A stretch of 64,000 bases of DNA from JBHJHP01 sp042219855 (lineage in GTDB: Bacteria > Bacteroidota > Bacteroidia > Bacteroidales > UBA5342): contig NZ_JBHJHP010000001.1 in the NCBI RefSeq assembly GCF_042219855.1, forward strand, positions 620,001 to 684,000. Reading direction: 5' to 3'. Below are positions 30,700 through 40,698 of the stretch, piece after piece. Position 1 is the first letter of the stretch. Each line of letters opens with the position of its first letter. The notes under the pieces are model-generated. The model was not told the DNA's origin, did not search any database, and saw only the letters and a program-made list of their open reading frames with translations. Made by a program: the position numbers and the translations under genes.

Positions 30700-32658
30700 T
30701 CAGGGAATGAGAACTTTCTGTGAAATTACATCCGGACCATCTGTAATGCTTATCAGGTATACACCACTAAAAGCATCCGGAATATTCAAAATGGCTGAAC
30801 CGTTATGGTTGCTGATTTGCTTTTCGAGCACGGTTTGCCCTGATAGATTTATGATTTTCAGCTCTGGCGTTAAACCGGCACTTTCTGAAAACTCTATGCA
30901 AAGCTTGTCGTCGGATACAGTTACATTAAGCACCTTATAATTATGCTTTTGGGTCCGTTTCAGACCAGTCGATAAGCCCGAAGCAATTTCTTCAGCACTG
31001 AACGCGCGGTTATAAACCCTTACATTATCAAAATAGCCCTTAAAATAGGGATCTGAATAAAACGATTTACCGAGATAAGCTTTCAGTGTGGTTCCCAGAT
31101 CGCTGACAGAACGGACAAAACTGTTTTTATCAACCAGCACGTTATCAAGGTACAGCGACATAATGTGTCCCTCCATTACAATTTTGATATTTATCCACTT
31201 TCCTTTAAAAGAGCCGGAATTCAGAACCTGGCCTTCCTTCGAATAACTTTGTGTTGTGATTGCATTCCGGATTTCGTTATCCCGTGTTCTTAAAAACATG
31301 TATTTTATGTTGTTCTGTCCAATGGTAAACGTGAAATGATAAAACGCATCAGATTCGGGCCTGATATCCATATTCACAGTCATATTGCTTCGACCGTCGA
31401 AAAAGGCTTCAGGAAAAGCCAGATAGGTATTGCTTGTTCCGTCAAGCCAGAGAACCTGTCCTTTTTCCGGATCAGTGACATATGTTGCATTTCCAAAGAC
31501 CGTGGCATCATTATGGTTTCCTGATTTATCTGCCACCACCGGAGTATTCAATGTTTCATTAAAATCATAACTAAGCACAGGGGAATCAGAAAGCGGTTCC
31601 TCCGGGGCTTTAACAGCATATTTTTGAACCAGTGCTGTGTATTCCTCTTCTGTAACCGGGATCACAGTGCCGTGTTTGGCCCCGGTCGGCATAAGATATT
31701 CACCATCGTTCATTAACGAAAGACTGTTGGCAGCTGAAATATCATCTGATATAAACGGGATGTAACCCCTTCGGCTACTGACATATTCATCTACAAGTAC
31801 ACACCACTTTTCCTGGTTATTAAACTGAAACATGGTTGGGCCTTCATATCCTCCGGTGTAACTTTCCAGTTCAGTATTCTGTATTTTTACAAAAGAATTT
31901 CCTGAAGCGTAGGTGCTGTTGGCATCAACGAGTTCCTGACTGTATGAAAGACTGACATTCAAAACCTTATCATCTTTAATTAAACGGTAATAGGTGTCCC
32001 CAACTTTATGAATAGAGGCGTCAATCGTACCGTTCGGCGTATCAATATAGACAAAAGGATCTGAGAATGTTACAAAATCAGGTGTATAAGCTGCGTAGAT
32101 CCGGTGTTTGGCATAATTATCGGTTGCCACACGGCTGGACCAGAATACCATATACTGTTCTGCTTTATCGTCGTAAATGGCTTCAGGTGCCCATGTATTT
32201 CCGGCAAGAACCGGACTTGAAACATCAATCATGCGTTGTTCTGACCAGTTTACCAGGTCGTCTGACTCCCAGACCATGATTGAATTACTGCCCTGAGTTG
32301 ACATTAATCCCCAGTTGCCGTTATATTTACTTGCCCTGATATCCAGATCAGTCGCTATAAGGTAAAAATGATTGCCGTCCGGAGTGCGCAGGATGTAAGG
32401 ATCGCGCACGGATTTGTCACCAAGCACAGACGTAAGTACAGGATTGTTCTCATTGAGGTCATCCCAGGTTAGCCCATCCCTGCTAATTGCGAAATAGATC
32501 TGCTGATCATCTATTCTGGATTCATCACCACTGAAATAGACATACAGATAAGCTGAATATTCCGATTGTTGGTTCTGTCGGGCTTCAGCAAGTGAAACCG
32601 TTGTGGTAAGGATAAAAGCCGCTACGGTAAACTGAAGTAAGATATGTTTGATTTTCAT
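30700..32658 (-). CDS. Secreted glycoside hydrolase family 43 protein with LamG and T9SS domains
   Basis: A 652-residue exported enzyme, probably an arabinan- or arabinofuranoside-cleaving GH43. It has a signal peptide (residues 1-27), then a five-bladed GH43 propeller (about 30-335) with RDPYILRTPDGN, WAPEAIYDD and GYEGPTMFQF, where the Glu is the likely general acid. A concanavalin-like LamG domain (about 365-555) follows: YDFNETLNTPVVADKSGNHN ... VRVYNRAFSAEEI. The C-terminus (about 575-652) is a type A T9SS sorting domain (LKIINLSGQTVLEKQI ... GVYLISITDG). It is divergent from the rhamnogalacturonan lyase at 32929, which suggests joint action on pectin side chains. Confidence 0.9.
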   Translation of the reverse strand: MKIKHILLQFTVAAFILTTTVSLAEARQNQQSEYSAYLYVYFSGDESRIDDQQIYFAISRDGLTWDDLNENNPVLTSVLGDKSVRDPYILRTPDGNHFYLIATDLDIRASKYNGNWGLMSTQGSNSIMVWESDDLVNWSEQRMIDVSSPVLAGNTWAPEAIYDDKAEQYMVFWSSRVATDNYAKHRIYAAYTPDFVTFSDPFVYIDTPNGTIDASIHKVGDTYYRLIKDDKVLNVSLSYSQELVDANSTYASGNSFVKIQNTELESYTGGYEGPTMFQFNNQEKWCVLVDEYVSSRRGYIPFISDDISAANSLSLMNDGEYLMPTGAKHGTVIPVTEEEYTALVQKYAVKAPEEPLSDSPVLSYDFNETLNTPVVADKSGNHNDATVFGNATYVTDPEKGQVLWLDGTSNTYLAFPEAFFDGRSNMTVNMDIRPESDAFYHFTFTIGQNNIKYMFLRTRDNEIRNAITTQSYSKEGQVLNSGSFKGKWINIKIVMEGHIMSLYLDNVLVDKNSFVRSVSDLGTTLKAYLGKSFYSDPYFKGYFDNVRVYNRAFSAEEIASGLSTGLKRTQKHNYKVLNVTVSDDKLCIEFSESAGLTPELKIINLSGQTVLEKQISNHNGSAILNIPDAFSGVYLISITDGPDVISQKVLIP

Positions 32659-32928
32659 TGTTACAGGATTTACAAGATGTTTATGTCAAGTCTTATATTC
32701 CCAAAGAAAACCTAAATAATGAAATTATCCTAACATATGAACGGTTGTATTTTTAACACTTAATTTTTTCCAATACTTTTTTATTCACTATTTTTGGCAT
32801 CTGGAATAAAATGGTACACTGTTTGCTTTCAGGAATAAACGCAATAAGAAGGTATATAAACTTATTGTTTTGGACAGGTTTATTAAGGATCAAACAGTCA
32901 TAGTTATAATAATCAATTTTACCACAAC
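32659..32928. promoter_or_regulatory. Divergent control region between GH43 and PL11 genes
   Basis: 270 bp, AT-rich, without an ORF, separating the two divergent pectin-enzyme genes. It must hold both promoters. I see no perfect TAnnTTTG; the nearest minus-strand match is TTTCTTTG for GH43. No clear regulator-binding repeat is visible. Confidence 0.45.
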
Positions 32929-35900
32929 ATGTTAAATTTTACAAGAAGGGTTAAGGTAGCATTCCTGATAACGATATCTGTATTGCTTGCAGGGCAGGTC
33001 TTTTCTCAAAGAAAAATGGAAAACCTGAAGCATGGAATAGTCGCTGTAAAGACAAATTCCGGAGTTTTTATTAGCTGGAGAGTTCTGGCAAACGAAATGA
33101 AAGATGTTGCCTACAATCTTTACAAAGATGGGGTGTTGCTGAATACAGAACCGGTATCTGATGTAAGTAATTATCTTGATGCTTCGGGAACAACAAGCAA
33201 TGTTTATGAGGTTAGACCCGTCGTTAAAGGCGTGGAACAAACCACCGGTGAATCGGCATCGGTATGGGCAACAAACTACAAGGATATCCCGGTAAGAAAA
33301 ATAAACGGTGGATATGGAACGTATGAACTGAATGATGCATCTGTTGGTGATCTGGATGGCGATGGTGAGTATGAGATTGTGGTCAAACGGTTAGCCCTGA
33401 ACATGGATATTTCATCTACCGATTATCATTACCTGGAAGCCTATAAAATGGATGGTACTTTTTTATGGGCGGTAAATATGGGCCCGAATATTTATAATGC
33501 AGTTGAATTTAATTTTCTGGTTTGGGACCTGGATGGTGATGGTAAGGCAGAAGTAGCCCTCAGAACTTCAGAAGGATTTATTGATGGTGTTGGTAATCAG
33601 ATGGGTGATGTGGATGGTGATGGCAAAACAAATTATCGTTATTCCATTTCCTCTGTCGGCTATCGCATGGAAGGTCCTGATTACCTTTCTGTACTGGACG
33701 GAGAGACAGGAGAGGAGCTGGCAAGAGCAGAATATATTTATCGTGGTCCGATAACAGACTGGGGCAAAGATGACGGAGGGCACAGATCCACCAAATGCAT
33801 GTTCACTGTAGCTTACCAGGATGGTAAAACACCAAGCATTGTTATCAGCCGTGGTATATATGAGCGTATCGCCATGGCATCGTGGAAATTCAGCAATGGA
33901 GCTCTGACTCAAAACTGGTACTTTGACTCAAACAGTCATCCTGATTATGCAGGTCAGGGCTATCATAACCTGACACAGGGTGATGTGGATGATGATGGCA
34001 AAGATGAAGTTATGTACGGTTCCATGTGTATGGATGATAACGGTCAGGGCTTATACTCAACAAAACTGGGCCATGGAGATGCACAACACTTAAGTGATAT
34101 TAATCCGTACAGAAAAGGGCTCGAGTTTTTTGGTTGCCTTGAAAACTATACCGGTGGTGACTACAGAGATGCCGGCACCGGAGAAATCTTATTTTACAAA
34201 AGCATTGGCCGTGATATGGGACGTGCCGGATGTGCAGACATTACACCTGATTATCCGGGAATGGAAATGTGGGGGCCATCAGGTTTCCCGTTTTTAAGCT
34301 CCACGGGTAATGCCATCACAAATTTATCACCTCCCGGATCGATGAACTTTTTCATTTGGTGGGATGGTGATTTGTCCAGGGAAATGCTGGATCATGCCTG
34401 GTACGACAATTACGGTATTGGAACGATAACAAAGTATAACAATGGAGCCAATACCCAACTCCTGAGAGCGGACGGTACAAGATCGGACAACTGGACCAAG
34501 GGCAATCCGGCATTAAGCGCCGATATTCTTGGTGACTGGCGGGAAGAAGCGATCTGGAGAACGGCAGATAATTCAGCCCTGAGGATTTATACAACTACCT
34601 ACCCTACATCGGTTAAGATATATACATTGATGAATGACCCGCAATACCGTGCAGCTATTGGATGGCAGCCAAATTCATATAACCAGCCGCCACATCCTGG
34701 GTTTTTTATAGGAAACGATATGGACTCGGTTCCACCTGCACCGATTATGCTGCCGGGCCAGAAAGTATGGAAAAGCGGTACATGGGATGGCGGAATCACA
34801 AGTGCGTGGGATTACAATGCCTCAGCGGTAAGTTTTGCAGATGGTGACAGTGTATTGTTTGATATTTCAGGAAATCATACCTCTGCTGTGCTTATCGAAG
34901 GTAATGTTGCACCTTCGGATATTCGCGTGATTTCACCGGATGATTATCTGTTTAACGGAACCGGAGATATTACAGGCAATGCCGATTTGACAAAAGCCGG
35001 CAGAAGCACCTTAACGGTGAATACAAAAAATACATACAGCGGAATCACCCGTGTATGGGATGGAGCACTGATGGTAAACGGTTCTCTTGAAAATAGTCAG
35101 GTTCTGGTTAAAAGGTTTGCGACAGCTGGCGGAAATGGCGTATACAATAAAGGTATAAAGCTGGAAGCCTATACAAATCTTGTGGTAAGCGACGCCAAAG
35201 GAACAACGGATACACTGTTTATCAACCAGGGAATTCATATTGCGAAAGAGACCACTTTATTCTGGGATTTAACTGATGATGTTGACGGCATTACGAAGAC
35301 CAATGATATTCTCGTTGTGGACGGAGATATGACATTCAGCTCAACAACTTTTGACATTAATCGTCTGGATGGAAAACTTTCTGCCGGTTCATATGTGCTG
35401 GCAACAGTAACAGGGGTTTTAAACGGAGACCTCGAAAATGTTACCATTACCGGAATTCCGGGTGTACCTCATAGCCTGAGTTTCGAAAATAATAAACTGC
35501 TTCTGACGGTAGATGCAACCCGGGCTCCGGGCAAAGTGGAATGGACCGGTGAGGTAGACAACGACTGGGATGTGTTCAATAAGATGAACTGGTCGAATAA
35601 CGGTGAAGCAGATTACTTTATCGGAGAGGATTCCGTTGTGATAAACGATAATGCAATTAGCCGTTCTATCAGTATAAAAGGTGATTATGCCGTCAGCGAT
35701 CTGACCATTGATATTGCTACTCCGTTTGTGTTGTCCGGAGACGGCTCAGTGACCGGAGATGCCGGTTTAACGAAGCGTGGATCAGGTCTTATAACTATTC
35801 TGACAGATAACAGCTATACCGGACCTACAAAAATAGAAGGCGGGAAAATACGGGTAATGGACATTACCAATTCCGGATATGCAAGTCCGGTTGGTGCTTC

Positions 35901-37446
35901 ATCTGATGCGGCTTCAAATCTGCAGTTAAACGGTGGTGCACTTGAAATTCTGGGATCAGGAGAAATGACAACGGACCGTAATGTTCTGCTTGGTGCTGAC
36001 AACGGCGAACTCTCCATATTAAACGGCACAGTTACATTTGGAGGCTATTTTACGGGTGCCGGAAATCTGATTAAAAGTGGTAATGGAACATTAATTCTGA
36101 AAACAAGAAATTATCATAATGCAACAATTATTGAAAAAGGAACCATACGTCTGACCGAAGACGCGGCAAATATTGATGGACTGGGGGATACGCTGATCCT
36201 GAGAAACGGAGGGGTTCTGGCAATGAATGATAATTCGTATACCTATACCGATGGATGTGCCTGGAACATCCTGGTTGAAGAAGGACAAACCGGTTCACTG
36301 AGACTCGACAGCCGCAGTTCCTTAACTGGAAAACTCCTTGGGTCAGGTACTTTAAATCTCTATTCCCCATGGGTAAGAAATGATCTGAACGGAAACTGGT
36401 CAGGCTTTACCGGTACTATTAACATTACCACTGATGGAGACGGTGGGGACTTTAGAATTAATAATACCTATGGTTATGGCAGCGCAGATGTTAATCTTAA
36501 CGGTCAGCTGTATACATATAACCTGAAAGGCGGAACCACCCGATTCGGTACGCTGAGTGGGACGGCTGCATCAACGCTAAGCAATAATACCTGGAGTGTT
36601 GGTCATAACGATGGTGATGCTGTGTTCAATGGTTTGATCACAGGATCATCTGTTATTTATAAATATGGCAAAGGAAAATGGACGCTTACAAATGCCAACG
36701 ACTATACCGGAAGTACCTATGTAAACGGCGGGGCACTGATTGTTTCAAACACCAGTGGTAGTGCTACCGGATCAGGTGCTGTAACGGTTAACAACGGAGC
36801 ATTACTTTCCGGAACGGGTTCTGTCAGGGGATCGGTTACGGTTAATGCCGGAGGCTATTTGCAAGCCGGTTCCGGATCATCCGGCACATCGTTTACGGTA
36901 AATAACTTTGTCAGATTTCAACCCAACTCATATTTTGCAGTAGCTGTAAATAATACCACCAATAACCCTGATAAACTTGTTGCTTCATCTGTGGTATATC
37001 TTGGTGGTACACTGTATGTAACAAATAAAGGTAATGCATACAAAGCCGGAGATAGTTTTAAAATAATTGAATCAACGGCAAATACGGGTGATTTTGACGC
37101 TGTGATTCCGTCAACTCCGGGAACCGGATTGGCCTGGGATCTATCTAAAATGCGTTCAGATGGTATCCTTATGGTTACTGTAAGCAATGCTTTGGATGAA
37201 ACAACGTCCGGTTCGTTCAAAGTTTATCCGAATCCGGGAAATGGTTTATTTACCATTGAAACCGGAAGCGGTGATAAAATATCGCATATTCAGGTCACTG
37301 ACTTAAAAGGAAGAATGGTTTATGACGGTTTGGCTGATGGACAATTCAAACAATCCATCAACCTTCAGCACCTTTTTACAGGCATATATATGCTTAAGGT
37401 TGAAACCGGAGACAAAGTATACAATAAGCGAATAGTCATTCAGTAG
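32929..37446 (+). CDS. Giant rhamnogalacturonan lyase (PL11) with beta-strand repeats and T9SS domain
   Basis: A 1505-residue exported protein. After a signal peptide (residues 1-26, ending VFSQ), residues about 27-600 match family 11 rhamnogalacturonan lyases: MENLKHGIVAVKTNSG, GDLDGDGEYEIVVKR, WDLDGDGKAEVALRT, GDVDDDGKDEV (calcium-type DxDxDG sites) and DILGDWREEAIWR. Lyases of this family cut the rhamnose-galacturonate backbone by beta-elimination. Residues about 620-1400 hold at least four autotransporter-associated beta-strand repeats (LTKRGSGLITILTDNSYTG, LIKSGNGTLILKTRNYH, KYGKGKWTLTNANDYTG). The last 75 residues are a T9SS type A sorting domain (VYPNPGNGLFTIET). Typical PL11 enzymes are about 600 residues. 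Confidence 0.92.
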   Translation: MLNFTRRVKVAFLITISVLLAGQVFSQRKMENLKHGIVAVKTNSGVFISWRVLANEMKDVAYNLYKDGVLLNTEPVSDVSNYLDASGTTSNVYEVRPVVKGVEQTTGESASVWATNYKDIPVRKINGGYGTYELNDASVGDLDGDGEYEIVVKRLALNMDISSTDYHYLEAYKMDGTFLWAVNMGPNIYNAVEFNFLVWDLDGDGKAEVALRTSEGFIDGVGNQMGDVDGDGKTNYRYSISSVGYRMEGPDYLSVLDGETGEELARAEYIYRGPITDWGKDDGGHRSTKCMFTVAYQDGKTPSIVISRGIYERIAMASWKFSNGALTQNWYFDSNSHPDYAGQGYHNLTQGDVDDDGKDEVMYGSMCMDDNGQGLYSTKLGHGDAQHLSDINPYRKGLEFFGCLENYTGGDYRDAGTGEILFYKSIGRDMGRAGCADITPDYPGMEMWGPSGFPFLSSTGNAITNLSPPGSMNFFIWWDGDLSREMLDHAWYDNYGIGTITKYNNGANTQLLRADGTRSDNWTKGNPALSADILGDWREEAIWRTADNSALRIYTTTYPTSVKIYTLMNDPQYRAAIGWQPNSYNQPPHPGFFIGNDMDSVPPAPIMLPGQKVWKSGTWDGGITSAWDYNASAVSFADGDSVLFDISGNHTSAVLIEGNVAPSDIRVISPDDYLFNGTGDITGNADLTKAGRSTLTVNTKNTYSGITRVWDGALMVNGSLENSQVLVKRFATAGGNGVYNKGIKLEAYTNLVVSDAKGTTDTLFINQGIHIAKETTLFWDLTDDVDGITKTNDILVVDGDMTFSSTTFDINRLDGKLSAGSYVLATVTGVLNGDLENVTITGIPGVPHSLSFENNKLLLTVDATRAPGKVEWTGEVDNDWDVFNKMNWSNNGEADYFIGEDSVVINDNAISRSISIKGDYAVSDLTIDIATPFVLSGDGSVTGDAGLTKRGSGLITILTDNSYTGPTKIEGGKIRVMDITNSGYASPVGASSDAASNLQLNGGALEILGSGEMTTDRNVLLGADNGELSILNGTVTFGGYFTGAGNLIKSGNGTLILKTRNYHNATIIEKGTIRLTEDAANIDGLGDTLILRNGGVLAMNDNSYTYTDGCAWNILVEEGQTGSLRLDSRSSLTGKLLGSGTLNLYSPWVRNDLNGNWSGFTGTINITTDGDGGDFRINNTYGYGSADVNLNGQLYTYNLKGGTTRFGTLSGTAASTLSNNTWSVGHNDGDAVFNGLITGSSVIYKYGKGKWTLTNANDYTGSTYVNGGALIVSNTSGSATGSGAVTVNNGALLSGTGSVRGSVTVNAGGYLQAGSGSSGTSFTVNNFVRFQPNSYFAVAVNNTTNNPDKLVASSVVYLGGTLYVTNKGNAYKAGDSFKIIESTANTGDFDAVIPSTPGTGLAWDLSKMRSDGILMVTVSNALDETTSGSFKVYPNPGNGLFTIETGSGDKISHIQVTDLKGRMVYDGLADGQFKQSINLQHLFTGIYMLKVETGDKVYNKRIVIQ

Positions 37447-37463
37447 ACTGTTTAAACATAGCA

Positions 37464-37495
37464 AAAAATACCCGCCTGAAATGGTGGGTATTTTT
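37464..37495. terminator. Terminator after the PL11 gene
   Basis: A 13-bp stem AAAAATACCCGCC / GGTGGGTATTTTT with one G-T pair and a TGAAAT loop, 18 bp after the stop codon. The A-rich 5' arm means it could also terminate minus-strand transcripts. Confidence 0.9.
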
Positions 37496-37532
37496 GTATA
37501 CGCCTGAAAAAGCTTCAATTAACACTATTTAA

Positions 37533-37563
37533 TTAGCAACTCATAAAAAATCTTTTATTTTTG
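37533..37563 (+). promoter_or_regulatory. Bacteroidota-type promoter of the TPR gene
   Basis: The -7 element TATTTTTG (37556-37563) fits TAnnTTTG. A weaker -33 TTAG (37533-37536) lies 19 bp upstream. It implies a very short leader before the ATG at 37575 or 37578. Confidence 0.5.
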
Positions 37564-37574
37564 CTCTGGTTTAA

Positions 37575-39674
37575 ATGATGAATAGAATAAAGAAGATATT
37601 ACTTGTGCTGTTGTTGGGTTTTGTTTTACCAGCCCAGGCCCAGTTGAACACAGAAAGGATAATGACCATCGGACGAAATGCACTCTATTTTGAAGATTAT
37701 GTCCTTTCTATTCAGTATTTTAACCAGGTTATTATGGCAAAGCCTTATTTGGCTGAACCTTACTTTTACCGTGCTGTGGGGAAGTTTTATCTTGATGATT
37801 ACATGGGAGCCAAGCAGGACTGTGACAAGGCTCTTGAGAATAACCCGTTTTTAATTGATGCCTATAACGTCAGGGGAATTTGCTATCAATGGCTTGGAGA
37901 ATATGATAAAGCCAATGCAGATTTTACGACGGGCCTGAAATATGATCCTTACAATACATCCCTGATTATGAATAAAGGGGTAAGTAAAATGGCGCTGCAG
38001 GATTATAAAGGTGCAATAGAAGATTACTCGCAGGCGATAAAGCTAAAATCAGGTTTTGCCAGGGCTTACCTCAACAGGGGAGAAGCCTATCTTGAAACGG
38101 CAGATACAGCAAAAGCAATTCCGGATTTTGATAAAGCGATTGAATTAAACCCTTATAATCCGGCAGGCTATGCCTATCGTGGTCATGTTGACTTTGAGCA
38201 GAAGAAGTACAGGGAAGCAGAGGATAATTTCGATATGGCAGTCCGTTTAACACCGGATGAACCCTTCTTTTATATGAATCGTGGTATTGCCCGGTATTTC
38301 CAGAAAGATTATATGGATGCGCTGGATGATTTTGATAAGGCTATTTCCCTTGACCCAAACAATTCAGTGGCCTACTTTAACCGGGGTCTCATCAGAGCTG
38401 AGATCATGGATAATAACAGGGCAGTGGAAGATTTTACTATGGTGCTGAATATTGAACCGGACAATTATATTGCCTTATTCAATCGTGGTTTAATTCATAA
38501 TCAGCTTGGAAATGCGTTTAATGCCATAGATGATTTTAACCGGGTCATTAATAAGTATCCTGAATTTGCACCGGCTTATTATGCACGTGCCAAAGCACGC
38601 CAGATGCTGGGTGATCAGAATGGGATGCAACAGGATATCAATATGGCTTACGGTATAGAAGAAAAGGCCAGTGAGAAACGTAAAAACAGTAAGAAAGAGC
38701 TGAAGGATGTCAGTCTGGCTCAAAAAGATGATACCCCTGATAAAAGGGATGAAAAGGATACTGACATACAGAATTTTAAGAAAATCGTAATCTTTGATGA
38801 GAGCAGTGAAAATGAAAAAAACAAGTTTTCAAGCAACATCCGCGGCCAGATTCAAAACAGAAACATCGTTATCGACCTGGAAAAAGAATTTGTGCTCTCA
38901 CTTTATCCTGATGATCCAAAACTTGAAACCCGGCAGAATTATTATGCTTCGTTGCTTGAACGGTTCAACCGGAATTCAGGTATTAACAAAACCATATATC
39001 TCACCAACGATAATCAGACCCTGACAGAGAAACAGGTGGATGAGCATTTTCAGACCATTGAAACCATTTCGCAACGCATTGATATGTACCCTAACAGTGC
39101 TATTAGCTATATGGAGCGTGCACTGAACTATGATATGGTCAAGGATTTCAGTTCTGCCATTAAAGATCTGAATAAGGTAATAGAAATGAAAAACGACTGG
39201 GCGATTGCCTATTTTTACCGCGCCGTTCTGCGTTTTAAAACGGTTGAATTTGTCCTGTCCATTGAAGACGAGGTAGCACCGGATCCCAGCATTAAAACTA
39301 CAAATAACGGTCGCCAGCTGATGACAGGCGGTCAGGGCACTGCTGATTTTAAGACTGAAAAGAAAATACTGGATTATGACCTTATTTTAAATGACTATAA
39401 TAAGGTGCTGGAACTGGAACCAAATTTTGCATTTGCCTGGTATAACAGAGGCAATGTACACACCATACTTAAAGATTACAAGGTGGCATTAAACGATTAT
39501 ACCGAGGCGATCCGGCTTGAACCGGAACTTGCTGAAGCCTATTTCAACCGTGGTCTTACAAATATTTACCTGGGCAACCTGGAGCAGGGGAACAAAGATT
39601 TGAGTAAGGCCGGAGAACTGGGACTTTATAAAGCTTACAATGTTTTAAAACGGTACGGTCTTCAAAACCGTTAA
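37575..39674 (+). CDS. Secreted TPR-repeat protein
   Basis: A 699-residue protein with a signal peptide (MNRIKKILLVLLLGFVLPAQAQ; either of two tandem ATGs could start it). The first block of about nine TPRs spans residues 30-365 (AYNVRGICYQWLGEYDKANADF, AYLNRGEAYLETADTAKAIPDF and others). A charged linker of about 365-460 follows (KKELKDVSLAQKDDTPDKRD). The second block of about four TPRs is at 490-695 (AWYNRGNVHTILKDYKVALNDY). TPRs form superhelical protein-binding scaffolds, so it is probably a periplasmic or outer-membrane-associated adaptor with unknown partners. The next gene starts 30 bp downstream. Confidence 0.9.
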   Translation: MMNRIKKILLVLLLGFVLPAQAQLNTERIMTIGRNALYFEDYVLSIQYFNQVIMAKPYLAEPYFYRAVGKFYLDDYMGAKQDCDKALENNPFLIDAYNVRGICYQWLGEYDKANADFTTGLKYDPYNTSLIMNKGVSKMALQDYKGAIEDYSQAIKLKSGFARAYLNRGEAYLETADTAKAIPDFDKAIELNPYNPAGYAYRGHVDFEQKKYREAEDNFDMAVRLTPDEPFFYMNRGIARYFQKDYMDALDDFDKAISLDPNNSVAYFNRGLIRAEIMDNNRAVEDFTMVLNIEPDNYIALFNRGLIHNQLGNAFNAIDDFNRVINKYPEFAPAYYARAKARQMLGDQNGMQQDINMAYGIEEKASEKRKNSKKELKDVSLAQKDDTPDKRDEKDTDIQNFKKIVIFDESSENEKNKFSSNIRGQIQNRNIVIDLEKEFVLSLYPDDPKLETRQNYYASLLERFNRNSGINKTIYLTNDNQTLTEKQVDEHFQTIETISQRIDMYPNSAISYMERALNYDMVKDFSSAIKDLNKVIEMKNDWAIAYFYRAVLRFKTVEFVLSIEDEVAPDPSIKTTNNGRQLMTGGQGTADFKTEKKILDYDLILNDYNKVLELEPNFAFAWYNRGNVHTILKDYKVALNDYTEAIRLEPELAEAYFNRGLTNIYLGNLEQGNKDLSKAGELGLYKAYNVLKRYGLQNR

Positions 39675-39704
39675 CAGATAATAACCTGATGATTAATACA
39701 CTTT

Positions 39705-40634
39705 ATGAAAACGTATATTTCTTTATTTTTTAAAGGTCTTGGAATGGGTGCAGCCAATGTGATACCCGGTGTTTCAGGTGGAACGATAGCGCTTATTACA
39801 GGTATTTTTGAACGGCTGATTAATGCAATAAAGTCTTTTAATCTGAAAGCATTGAGGCTTTTAATGAAAGGTAAATTCAGGGAACTGATTCAACATACAG
39901 ATCTCTACTTTTTAATTGCTGTTCTGGCCGGTGTTGCTATAAGTATTCTGTCGCTGGCTCACCTCCTTGATTTTCTGTTTAAGAACTATCCGGTTTACAT
40001 ATGGTCGTTTTTCTTTGGCCTAATCCTGGCTTCAGTTTATTTTGTGGGCAGAACGATTAATAAATGGAATTTTCCTGTTATTTCCGCTTTTCTGGTTGGA
40101 ACCGGCATTGCCATAGCTATTTCTGTACTGACTCCGGCCTCGGAAGATGCAGGAGTCCTGTATTTGTTTGTTTGTGGTATTGTAGCAGCATGCAGCATGA
40201 TCCTGCCTGGCTTATCCGGTTCTTTTGTGCTGATACTGATGGGAAACTATCAGCTGGTTATGATCGATGCTGTTAATAATCTTAATATCAAGGTCTTGCT
40301 GCCGGTTATAGCCGGTGCAGGTGTTGGCTTACTTGGATTTTCCTATGTTTTGTCCTGGGTTTTCCAGCGGTTCAGAAACCAGACCATTGCGGTATTAACC
40401 GGTTTCATTCTGGGCTCTCTTGGGATTCTGTGGCCATGGAAGAATGAGATTTTCCGAACAGATGCATCCGGTGAACTGATACTGAAAAGCAGTGGCGAAA
40501 AAATTGTGGAAGGATATAACTGGTTCATTCCGCATGCTTTTAACCAGGAAGTTATTCTGGCCATAACATTTGCATTGACAGGTATTGTTGTGATCTGGTT
40601 GCTGGAGAAACTGGCAGCACAGAAAGAAAATTGA
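39705..40634 (+). CDS. DUF368 family undecaprenyl-phosphate translocase
   Basis: A 309-residue polytopic inner-membrane protein (about nine or ten helices). The family signature is GMGAANVIPGVSGGTIALITG (residues 14-34), and the matching second half-motif is ACSMILPGLSGSFVLILMG near 160. The two PG(V/L)SG loops suggest an inverted internal repeat. DUF368 members (PopT) have been shown to return undecaprenyl phosphate across the membrane for reuse in peptidoglycan and polysaccharide synthesis. This fits a genome rich in surface-glycan genes. It lies between the TPR gene and aroE and is followed by a small terminator-like hairpin. Confidence 0.92.
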   Translation: MKTYISLFFKGLGMGAANVIPGVSGGTIALITGIFERLINAIKSFNLKALRLLMKGKFRELIQHTDLYFLIAVLAGVAISILSLAHLLDFLFKNYPVYIWSFFFGLILASVYFVGRTINKWNFPVISAFLVGTGIAIAISVLTPASEDAGVLYLFVCGIVAACSMILPGLSGSFVLILMGNYQLVMIDAVNNLNIKVLLPVIAGAGVGLLGFSYVLSWVFQRFRNQTIAVLTGFILGSLGILWPWKNEIFRTDASGELILKSSGEKIVEGYNWFIPHAFNQEVILAITFALTGIVVIWLLEKLAAQKEN

Positions 40635-40651
40635 ACTTAGAACTGAGATAT

Positions 40652-40674
40652 ACCGGATGATAAGATCCGGTTTT
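40652..40674 (+). terminator. Possible terminator after the DUF368 gene
   Basis: A 7-bp stem ACCGGAT / ATCCGGT with a GATAAG loop followed by only three further T. It lies 17 bp after the stop and 25 bp before aroE, so it may be only partial. Confidence 0.5.
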
Positions 40675-40698
40675 AAAGAACTTATTTATTAAAAAAAG

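Noticed and set aside
34094..36370. Several ORFs of 65-80 residues inside the PL11 gene, both strands
   Set aside because: They are shadows of a long, well-supported coding frame.
30700..37446. Classical polysaccharide utilisation locus
   Set aside because: No SusC/SusD pair, hybrid sensor or ECF regulator flanks the two enzymes.
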